NCBI GenBank assembly: GCA_031216445.1
Contig: CM062204.1
Coordinates: 17,272,001 to 17,336,000 of the forward strand
Length of the DNA: 64,000 bases
Source of the DNA: Lateolabrax maculatus
Lineage: Eukaryota; Chordata; Actinopteri; Acropomatiformes; Lateolabracidae
Direction of reading: 5' to 3'
Part shown: in pieces, positions 24,810 through 35,900 of the stretch
How positions within the stretch are numbered: position 1 is the first letter of the stretch
Layout: every line of letters starts with the position of its first letter
Notes under the pieces: generated by a model
Seen by the model: only the letters and a program-made list of their open reading frames with translations
Told to the model about the DNA's origin: nothing
Databases searched by the model: none
Made by a program: the position numbers and the translations under genes

Positions 24810-27308
24810 GCATTTACCGGTCCAGGAGGACTTCCTCATATTGTCCAGCATGTTGATGCAGGAAATCACTTTGATTGATACCCCCCCCCCCCCCCGTTGT
24901 CTGTTTCAGGGGTTTCTTTGCAACTTTTGTGTGTGTGTGTTTCTACATGTGTGTTCCTCACAGCATGGAGTTGTCTTAACATTGTTATAATCAAAGATGA
25001 CTCTTAACTCTTCCTGAGATGCTCTGTGGAGAGCAAAGGGCAGCAGCCATTCAGCTACTTTTTTCTCTCCGCATTTACAGTGTCGTATTTGTTATTTGGG
25101 AAATTTCATGATGCAGCTTTTAGCATAAACATGAATTTCCCTGTCAGGAAGTTCAAGTGCTGTCACTCTGTACTTGTTTTTCAGGTATTTCTTGCTAATC
25201 TACATAGAGACAAACTCTGCAGGTGCTTTCCTCGCTCTTCCACTTTGACCAGGTCTATATGTGAGAGACGGTGAGGCCCATCAGTGTCAATAGACCCCAA
25301 GCTATCCTAGGTTGGGGATTTCCAGTCAAGCAAACAAACACTTATACAACCCCACCACCACTGCTTCACCCAAGCACCACCTCTCTCTTGTTTCTATGAA
25401 TGCACTTCCACAGATTGCTGTCAGGTCCTTCCTGTTTTCTGAGACGTCTGCAGCGTGCCTCAACGGAAATGACTGCTCCTGTTTTTTGTTTGGCTGCATT
25501 GTTTGAGACTTCAGCTGACCGCTGCGATGCATGGTGACGGCTGCTCGCATAGGGAAAGTGTAGATAGATGTGCCGAAACTTAGATCAGGAACTGATTCAC
25601 AATTTCAAATTAACCGTAAATAGTCAATAGTCATAGGGGAACTTTGTTTACTGGCATGTGGTCTTGGCACCTGTAATAGATTGTGCTGATTAAATTAGCA
25701 CAATTAGCAACATTTGGGAGGTTTTACTGGCACTATGGAAAAATAAACAAATCAAGGAATGTCTTGCAGTGATGAAAAACATGTTGGGGATGTTGTAATC
25801 TACAATATACCTGACCAGTCGTGTGGTTTGCTAAAATGATGGAAGAGGATCACAATTTGTGTTTTTGCTGTAAAGTGCACAGCGTTAGGTCTAGAAACTC
25901 AAAAGATTGACTGATGTTTGGAGCTATCATCTCACACCTTATGTGCTACAGTGTTTGCAACGCCATGTCATTGCATTTTATTCATGCACTGTGGTTTAAT
26001 TTATTCAGTGCAAGAGTAATTGTGTGTATAGTCATTTTATACTATCTGTCTTTGTATATATACATTGCCATCACCTCAATGTCCACATGTACAGTGTATT
26101 TAACTTGGTTTTGTTTGATGACTCAATGTAGTTTTAACAGTTGAAACTGAAACTATTTTTTTTACTCCCCGGTCTTTTTGTGCGAACAACGGTGTATTTA
26201 AAATTAGATTAGTACACAGTAAAAGAACCAGCAGAAAAACACGCAGACTTACTACTTACCTTTCTGCAGAAGACTTTATGCAGACAGTGGTTTTTCCAAG
26301 CTACTTATTTGGAAATGTTGTGAATGATGTGGTCCATCCATTTTTAAGAATTTTAGAACTCTGTCTCACTCTCTTTAAGCATCTTGTTCTTTCTGTCTAA
26401 ATATAGAGTATTGTCTGCCCACTCATTCTTACAGAGCGGAAGTGCTGTCTGTGTGTTAGCTCCTACACTACATTAACAGTTTCTGTTAGAAAGGTAAGAA
26501 CAAAGTGTACGTTTGCACATCTATGTGAGCAAGAGTCAATGCAGGCACATGCATGCTTTTTCCATGTATATGTATGTGCATGCATAGTAAGTTCTGAATA
26601 TCAATACAGTGCAGTATATTTTTATATCTGTATTTGTATGTTTGAAAGAAAAAGACAAAGAAAAGGAAAATAAACAGTCTTTTGAGACATCAAGTGCATT
26701 ACAGACCCCAGATAGTTGATAAACAGAGAGATGGAGAGAAAGGGGGGAAAGAATGAAAGTCAGAGAGACAAGAGAATGAATACACTAGAGGCAACCGGAA
26801 ACTTGTGGTCAAACAGCCAGTGTTCAGCTGCTGAGGCAGCGCTGTTAACGGGCCGTTTTCGAAAGTACAGCTTTTTTTAGAAGGATCAAGGCTAAATCAC
26901 ATCACACAAATTCCTTTCATTGTACACATGCGGCCTGTGGAATGACCTCCAGCGCAGTGTGTATGTCCGTGTGTGTGAGAGAGAAAGAAAAATAGGGAGA
27001 ATGAGAGAAATCAACACGAAAGAGAGCAAAATGCTGTGAGTAAAAGTTTAGAAAAGGCATATGTCAAAAAATAGAAACAAATTCCAAACATATTTAGCCT
27101 TAAACCCACTAAACACGACTCAAACACGGTGTGACTCTTTGACACACTCCAACACCTGCACCTACAAACACTCTCCCCCTCTTTCTTTTTACCACCTCCC
27201 CCCTTCAGCTCTGCTGACACATACACAGCGCTTATCCCCTGTCACTACCTCATACCCTCATACAAGAGGAAATACACTCAGCAGTGAATAGCCGGCTGCA
27301 CTTGACTG

Positions 27309-27311
<3 letters not shown>

Positions 27312-27381
<70 letters not shown>

Positions 27382-27396
27382 CTCTCTCTCTCTCTG
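27312..27396. repeat. (CT)n microsatellite, 85 bp
   Basis: Almost pure CT repeat with one CCTCC interruption. It lies directly upstream of a possible alternative 5' exon of pik3r6 (donor after 27486), so it could also serve as a pyrimidine-rich promoter element. Confidence 0.9.
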
Positions 27397-27399
27397 TCA

Positions 27400-27486
27400 C
27401 ACACTTATTAGTTTCAATACTGAGAGCGTAGCGTGTGGATGTAAAAGACCTGCAGGATTGTTTGATCCATGCCTGTATAGAACAGG
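27400..27486 (+). promoter_or_regulatory. Candidate alternative first exon for pik3r6
   Basis: Immediately after the CT array there is non-repetitive DNA ending in a near-consensus donor (ACAGG|GTAAGT, gt at 27487-27488). It lies 1 kb upstream of the acceptor that opens the pik3r6 start-codon exon (28524). A CpG-poor first exon would suit a leukocyte-restricted gene. This is inference from position and donor strength only. Confidence 0.25.
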
Positions 27487-28179
27487 GTAAGTTTATGTAT
27501 TATCTCCTCTTTACATCTGTTATGCTTTGACTGGTAAAGGTTTAGCAATGGTAAATGAATGTGGTTTGGTTGTTTTGTTGCCTCGTGGGATGCTACAGGT
27601 ATACATTTGGACATTTTACTTTCATTTAACTGGTGGTTAAAAAGTTAACAATTCCCTGAGGCAAAAACATTAGGTTTCAGCCTCCTTTTCGTCTATTTTA
27701 ATTCTGTGAATCAGGGTCAATGTTGTGAGACGTTTCTGGTGTTTCGTGTAAAGATTAGTTAGGATCAGTATGTTGAGAGCAGAGTGGTAGGGATGTTTAA
27801 GAATGTGCCAAAAGCAGCCTGTGTATGTATAAATGCTGCACGAAATTCAGTTTTCTGTGGCATTTAGCAATAGTTGTTGTAGCTCTGATGGTCTCACATT
27901 TAATTTATTTTAGATATTTTAATTTTATCATAAATTAACTGACACTTAGTGCCTTAAGGGTGATTTTTACTCAGGCCACATTTCACTATCAATTTATTGT
28001 TGTGGTTTGTGGAGGTTTGAGAGGTGACTCATAAACCTGTGTGGGACCTGGGATAAAGTGGCTTAAGGTTTAAGTAGGTTGTAGTTATTTTTAAGAACAC
28101 TTTTTAACACTTTTTGGGGGGCTTAGTGTGAGAACTCTCACGCTGTACTTTCTGTCACCCATCAGTTTGTGTAAGTAGG

Positions 28180-28202
28180 TGTGTGTGTGTGTGTGTGTGT
28201 GT
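28180..28202. repeat. (GT)n microsatellite
   Basis: Short GT repeat upstream of the pik3r6 start exon. Confidence 0.85.
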
Positions 28203-28537
28203 AGGTGTTTGTGTGGGTAGACTTTAAACACTAAACTTTTAGATTGAACCCCTCAGCAGCAGTGACTACACTGACATAAATGTTAACTGGAGGCACTGTA
28301 TTTCACACGGACTACAAAAAGAGAAACGTATAGAGAGATATTATTGTCTTCCCACCTTTGAACAGAGAGAGTTTTAAATAGCTTGATTCAATGTAATTGC
28401 TTACCCACGTCAGCCAGCCATAACTCAGACATAGTGAAAGGCTCTTAACCAACTTATGGTCTGACCTCGGACTTGACAGAACATGACTGACACTTCCTAC
28501 CTGTGTCTTCTTCCTGATTACAGTTAATTGACCCACA

Positions 28538-28576
28538 ATGGATGTGAGACATGACCAACAAGGCCCCCTGGGATAA
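28538..28576 (+). promoter_or_regulatory. Upstream ORF in the pik3r6 leader
   Basis: The first ATG after the acceptor at 28523 is at 28538 in a strong context (A at -3, G at +4). It encodes 12 residues and stops with TAA at 28574-28576, out of frame with pik3r6. It covers the first in-frame pik3r6 ATG (28551) and ends 19 nt before the ATG at 28596, which best matches the conserved protein start. This could limit pik3r6 translation. Confidence 0.6.
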
Positions 28577-28595
28577 CTCAAGCAGTATGTGCAGC

Positions 28596-31500
28596 ATGGA
28601 GCCAACAGGTATACGCAACACACACACTCAGATAAACACACACTGTACTCAGTGATGCAAATATGTGCAGAAAAATGAATCTTGGATACATACATGGTTA
28701 CATTTGTCTGTCTCTAGCTTTAAAGTCTATTTATTCTCTATCAAATATAGACGGCATCATAGTTTTTCACGGCTGGTCTCTAGTTTTTCACAGCTGGTTT
28801 TTCACAGCTGGTTTTTCACAGCCGGTCACACCCAACCTCTTTACCTTTTTTTGAGCAGGCTGCTCCCCAACAGTTCCAGAGCCAGAGCTCTACCGCAGCA
28901 TCCAGGCTGTGCTGCCCAGGGAAACAGACAAACAGCAGACCCCAGACTGCTTCAACAAAGGTACAGTATGATCTAACACAACAATAAAGTAGTGAAATAA
29001 AGTAAAAGCATTAAGTTTAGATTAACATTAGCACTGATGTGGTTTGATCTGTTTTTTTCTGTTGGCTCTGCTCACACATAATATATGAAATCTTACAACA
29101 ACTTTATGTAAAAAGTTTTCAAAAAGTGGGAACAGCCAAAGCCCAACATTTAGATAATGCATTCACAGTCACAGTGGTTCAATATATCTGAACTTCTGGA
29201 TCAGAAGTCACAAAACTGACTCAATATTCTGCTGCAGACTTCATTTTTTTCTGTGTTTTTCTGTTAGCAAAGCTATTCCACCCTGTAAACCTTTCCACCC
29301 TGAAAAGATATTTAATGATGCAAGCCCGCCTGTGTTAATCACTCTGTGGAATAGTTTGCTGAGTCAGCAGTATGAGGGCTGTTCAGTTGTTAGTCATCAG
29401 ATATTTTTTGAATTTGCACTGTAATGGAGAAGAGTGTGACACATTTAGCAAGTTTGTGATAGTCCTGTGGAAATCTTGCGTCTGTTAATGGCTTGTTCGT
29501 ATATCTGTGTGTGCAGGCATGCTGAGATGGACGCTTCATAAGAAGGTTCAAAACAATCCTGCCAACAGCTTATCTCTGGTGTGGGTGCTGATAAAAGAGC
29601 TGGAGAAGGTACTTGATCTCAGCAGTGGCACTGCTGACACTTTGAAACTCCAATGTTAAAGGAATACTTCACCAAAAACATGTGTTTTTGATAACAAATA
29701 CTCCTTATACCTTATACTGCAGACTTGAAACTCTTGTTCAATGATGATTGATTCAATATTGGATTTGAATTTACTCACCATTATTAGCTGATTTTTTTCC
29801 CAGTTATCAACTTATTGTTTTGTCTATGAAATATGATTAAAAAAAACAACACAAAAAGCACCAAATCTTTGCATTTAAGAAGCTGATTTTTTTCTACCAT
29901 TTTTTTTCTGCAGGCTGAGAGATTGGACTCTCGCAGCTTCATCATCCCTTTGCTCCACACACTGATGTATGCCATCATTCAGGTACAGTATTTTGTTTGA
30001 AAATTCCTAGACAGTGAAAATGTGTATTGTGTTTAAGACATGCAATGTAGGGAGTTTCAGCATTGGGGAGGAATGTGTTTTTATTCCAGCAACAAATGTC
30101 AACAAGGAAGTGGACACCTGACAAGATAATGTGATAACTACCATTTTCTAACCGTATAATGAAAATGGTCATTTCTTTCCTTACCGGTATTATTTTTTAA
30201 CCTTTGTGTGTGTTGTTTTTTTGATGATATTCTAGGCAGCCTATATTCCAGATGAGCTGTACAAGCGGGTTTATGACTTTTGTAAGAGACTACTGACTTA
30301 CCCTCATCCCTACTGCACCGTGGGCCTCAGCTACACCAGACAGATAAAAACTGAACGCTCCATTCCAGGTATTATTCAACTCTCAGCCTTACATTGCAGT
30401 CGAAATGTAAAACAAGAAGTGATTAGTTCATTTCTGTCAGAGCTTCAGAACAACCTGTTTGAGGAACTCCAGCTGCTAAATCAGTCAATCTTTTCACATT
30501 TTACACTTTTAGCCTGTAATTGTTTTGACACTTTTTATATAGTATCCTTTTAAATTTGCCCCACAGGTCTGATGTACCAGAGGATGGTCACAGCAGAGCA
30601 GAAACTAAAAAATGAGCACTATCCCTTTCAGGAGAGGTGAGTGATAAGTAAATATGTTGGTTACAATAAAAGCCTCAGGGCACTGAAGATTTACAAAGGC
30701 TGAATTTATTTCCTCATACTGCTGCATGTAATCAAACTTCCCTGTCCATCACTCAAGTATGTCATGTAAATTCCTGCAGAGTCTTTGTTCTTGCTGACCC
30801 AGACGTTTTCTCTGGTTCTCTGGGACAAGTCTTGTTGGGTGATATTGAGGCATCTGCTTCAGCTTCAGGTGGATGTCTAAATCAACTCGATCACATGCGC
30901 AGTGTGGTCCAACACTCTATACAGGCTGCTTTAGGAACAGAGCAGTGCCATGGGCAGAAACTGGCTCGAGCACTAAAGGTCAGTGGTATGCACAATACAG
31001 TTTGGTTGTGCTCACTTATTACTTTCTGTCTTCAGTTCTCTAGTTGTCTTTTGTGGTCATTGCAGTGTATGGCCCTCTGTTGCCACTGCTATTGTGCTTT
31101 GTCTGTTTGCAATTAACCACCGGTTTGCCCGGCCTATTTTGCCCTCTGATAAACTTTTTGGACTACTTGATGTGAAAGTTTTCCGCGTGCTTGCCACTTT
31201 ATTGTCCCTTGGTGGAGCCTGGCTTAGAATCCCCAGTGTTTGTTTAATTATTAACTCAATCGTCTTCAAATGTGACTTTACTTTACACTTGAATTCTGAG
31301 CTTACACTAATCTCACAAAGTTTGCCCGTAATGGTTGCTTCAGTAACTGTGCCCTACCAAGGCTCAGTTTAATGTGGCCAGATGTTTTTGCACGTAGGCT
31401 GAACATGACTGACTCATGCTCTCCTTCACTGAGACTTCAACGTGAACACTTAAACCACCAGATTGGACCAAATGCAATATTTTCTGAGCTGTCGTTAGTC

Positions 31501-31797
31501 TTTGCTTGCGACATGGCCACTGCTGTGGAGGAAGCTAATTTCTCATATAGTCTACTGAAATACATTTCTGAATATGTATAAGGGAACAAGTAGACAATGC
31601 AAGAAGCAAGCCTCATTCAGTTGACTGATTATTGTGGCTTCAAGCCGCAACCTTTATAACATGACTTCAGTTTCACAAAATACCTCTTCCCTCAGTCACT
31701 ACTCTGAATGGCAGGCAGCTGCTTTAAATGTATATATTTGTAAATTTTCCAATGTTTGCATTTGGAGTAAAAATGGTTTAAGAGTCCTTTCCCCATA

Positions 31798-31856
<59 letters not shown>

Positions 31857-32919
31857 TACGATATCCTAAATGAAGGTCTGTTGTCTTTGAGATGCATGGT
31901 GGAAGTGTCTTCTGGCACTGATCCTAAAGTAACACCTCAGCAGGACGCACAGGAGGGCAGACACACACGTGTGCTACTGACCCCTCACCTCTTTGCTATT
32001 AATACAGAGTCTGTATGTGTTTATCTTCCTGTGTGTATGTGTGTTCAACCAAATGTGTTTATGTGTTTTGGAACAGGACATGGGTCAAGACGTTGAACCG
32101 TACTTTCAGGAAGTGTTGGCGACTCTAGAGCAGAGCGCAAAAGAGGGCGGCAGAGGGGAGGGGGGAGTGCTGCGGAGCCGTCTTCAGCAGCTGTACAGCG
32201 AAATCGTCACGGACGCAGACTCAGGTAGGAGCTCTCTGAAAAGGAAATACAGCAACGCTACGAACGTTTCTCTGAGGCACAGCTGCTCTGTTTTAGGCTT
32301 AAATCAACTTATTTGTTTAGCTTAACATCAGGGAAGGATGGAGAACCACAAAAACCACAGTCACATCTGGTTATGTAACAGACTAGAGTGAAATGGAAAA
32401 AGAGACAAGACAAGGATGAAAATTGGCAGTTGTTTTGATTAGTGAAACGTGCCAAAATGAGTGGGAGAGGAAATGATCTCATGACTGTTTCTATATTTTC
32501 TTGAGTTCACACTCGTTTTAACTGAGCTACTTCACTGTAAGCCAGTGCAGTGGGGTTCAGTGTACTGTACAGATACACATTGTTGGTGATGGACATGTTT
32601 TCTGTGTCCACGAGGGCTTGACATGCCGGCTGTTGCTGAGATCAAACATGTGACCTTGCCTCTATCTACCGGTTTCCTCCATGGCCAAATCAGTCGAGTC
32701 AGTTGTCTGTATTTTTATAATTTTCCGGATATCTATTTTCATGACATCCACTCTTTTCCACATTATTATCATGTCAGCAACTCATCCCATGAACCTGCTC
32801 TTCCCTCATCCCAGCTGGAAGAATGAGGGATAGACTGCAGTGTTGACAGAGAGGAAGTTGTGGGGGTTTTCTGTTTTGAGTGTCATTGTGACAGTTTTGT
32901 TCTCTTCCTATCTCTCTTC

Positions 32920-32955
<36 letters not shown>

Positions 32956-35900
32956 TACAGAGCTATTGTCCAGTCGACCACTGTGTGACTGCCCTCTTCC
33001 TAACCCAGAGATGAGCTTCCACCTGTGGACGGAGGATCTGGATATCTGTGAGTGGCTCGGGACACCATGGGGGGTCTAGAGGAAGTTGTTAGCACCAGTC
33101 AGCTGAAATTAATTAGGCTGAAACTTTAATTATTTACTCAAAACTGAACTGAATAAAGTGGGGGAAATGTTGCTTTAAAATACAGTTGAAAAAGTTTACT
33201 GGGAATAATTCCTTTAACTTCCCTTACTCATTTTGTTATTTAATAACAATAATATTTTCTCTAGCGATCAAAAACATCACCAGTAGATGCAAAGTTTTGT
33301 AATCACAGACAAAGTTTATTTCTTGAGAACTACCTTTTTCCCTGCTGTTCAACAGTCATAAAAGTAGAAATCCATAATAAGTGAAAGTTCAGATTGTTGC
33401 CTCTAAGTTGAACTGTTTCAGAGCTTCACTCACTTATGTAACAAACCAAATTAAACCAAACAGTTTCGAATCGATTCAATGGAACTGCAAAACTGACTGT
33501 GACTGAGATGTGTACATTTACAGAAAGTTCTTTAGATTCTCAGTACAGTGATTATTGCCTATTTACTGTACGTCCCTGCAGGATTGTGAATATATTCCTC
33601 GGATGGAAGCACTGATGAAGTCTTATAACCTTGTAACTTCTCATAGACTGGGAGTTTCTCAGCTGATGCCATTCTCTTTCTGGACAAAATACGGACTTTT
33701 AGAGCATCCATCAACTTTTGGAAATTGTTGCACTTCTTTGCATTTCTCCAGCTATGGCCACAACAGTTGAAGGCCAAACTTTTCCAAGAAAATGCATCAC
33801 TTGTGAGATCTTCTAGCTTCTGAAATTTGAAACGTGTCCATTTGCACATTTTACTTGCACATTTATAGAAAAAAGGTGGAGGTAGTGTCATCATCAGTCC
33901 TAACTTGAGACCGCTACTTGGACAGAGTTCAGAGCTCATATAGTCTGAGCGAGCTTTGTTATTCTCGTGATGAACTGAAATGATCTGATTCATAAATAAC
34001 AAATGCAACACTCTTACATACCTCGAGTCTAAAGTGATCCTGTAAACCTTGAGGAACATGAGGAAAAAACATGCTTTTTATCATTTTTGACATTTTGACA
34101 CCATAGCATTTAAGAGAAGTACTTTGAGGAGAGAATTGAGTGCTTAATTTAATTAAATTAATGAATTAGACAGGGTGTAATATAGTCCTTGGTCCCGAGG
34201 TATGCGAGACAATTAAGAGTTAAAAGGGTTCAGTGTTGTTCAGTGCTGTTCTCTGTGCTGTGGTTTACTTCATGTGAGTGTTTACCTCTGAATTACATAT
34301 TAATGATGAATGTTGAAATATTGACAGGGCGAGAGCTGGCCAAGTGGTTTCGATCCAGCTCCATGTCGGAGCAGTTCTCCCTCATCCAGGAGCCAGAAGA
34401 CTTTGAGCTGGGTGAGTTGCCCAGCGACCTGATGCTGTCTGACATGACTCGCTTCTCTGTCATGTCCAACGACAGCGGCATCGAAAGAGATCTGCCCCCC
34501 AGTTCTGATCTCTTGCTATCATCATCCCTGGACAGTGCCAGCATGAGTGCATCATGGGAACAATGTAAAAGGTAGATCTAATATTGTACCTGTTATTTTG
34601 CATTGATTAAAGACCCACTGCTACTTTTATATGGTTTACTAAATTAGCGGTCTTTGTAGAAAAACATGCAAAAAATACCAGCTGTTTTCCAAAGCATTCC
34701 TTAAGTTTTAAGATTTTTAGAGCAATTGTTTTGGTTTCCAAGCCTTTCATCATTTTAAAATGATCAGGACTTGTTGTATGACGGTAAACCTTCTCCTTCT
34801 CCTAGTGAGCAAGATTCATCAAAGCTGTCACGGCGTGGAGGAATCAAGATGAAACCATCTGTGAAGGACAGTATGGTGCTGATGCAGGACACCCTGGAGG
34901 ACCACACAGGCCTCGGAGGAGGAGGAAATGAAGGGAGGGGAGGAAGAAGAGGGGCGACTCTGCAGAGGCGGGCAGGAAGCAGCATGATGCAGAACCCGTT
35001 CCCCAAGCAGCAGAGACAGTTTACTGCCAGGATAGTCGCCATGGGGGATGACAGGGTACTGGGCCGCCTGGCCAAGGCCTATTACTTCTTCAGGTGAGGG
35101 ACTCAGTATGACACAAGATGCAAGCACAACATGATGAAGCTTTTTTGACAGCAGCAGGAGATTTTTGTGTGACTGAGCAGAATATATTGCTTTCACTTGT
35201 GTGATTTATGACCCTTTAATACATTGTACTGTAGTAGTTTTGAAATATTGTCTGGCAACTGTGGTCTACATGGTATCCTGTATGTTGGTCTTTCTCATGA
35301 ACACAAATAGCTCAACATTACAAACTTTATTCTCACAACATACACTGGGTTCCCGCATGTTCACATCTAATTCTAAATCGTTTTTCATTATATACTCTAT
35401 ATAGGCCAGCAGTCATTTAAACACTAACAATACAATTTGATTACTTACACTAAACGGTTAAATCACTACTTTACATTCTTTTCATATCAGGTTTGGGAAG
35501 CTAAACAGTACTTCTTTTGTTGCAAATGTCATGTTGAAATCCAAACCCTTTTTGCTGGAATTGTCAAACTGCTCACTGCGTGTTTCTCACGAATCTTTGG
35601 TTTGTTTGCAGGAAAAGGGAAGCACGGAGGCTTTTTCTTACAATGAAAGTCAACCTCCAGTTTTACTACATCCCTGTTTGCAGGGCTAAAACTCCCATCT
35701 CCCCTGTTAAGGTAAGCCAACTTCCTCTTGTCACCGAACCTCTAGAGATAACAAGACAAATGGCTTCTGTCGTAACATCAGTATATCAAAATACCCATTA
35801 CAATGTTGTCATTGTGTGTTTGTTTTAATTAATAATGTAGTGTCATTAAATAAACTTTAAGGGTAATGAAAATGGGATTGAATTGAAATGTGTAAAATAA

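Larger units (their letters stand above)
19617..28523. other. Gene-poor interval, probable 5' intron of pik3r6
   Basis: I find no coding exon that I can support across these 8.9 kb. It contains poly-C tracts (near 19630-19646, 19909-19922 and 24881-24894), two AC arrays, a long CT array, a LINE-like 3' tail near 22560-22660, and a dispersed-repeat fragment near 21820-21910. A candidate alternative first exon ending at 27486 is listed separately. Short open frames here have no recognised homology. Confidence 0.55.

Noticed and set aside
27284..27490. Open frame with a long Leu-Ser run
   Set aside because: It is a translation of the CT microsatellite.
31797..32096. Open frame made of alternating Ile-Tyr
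   Set aside because: It is a translation of the AT microsatellite.
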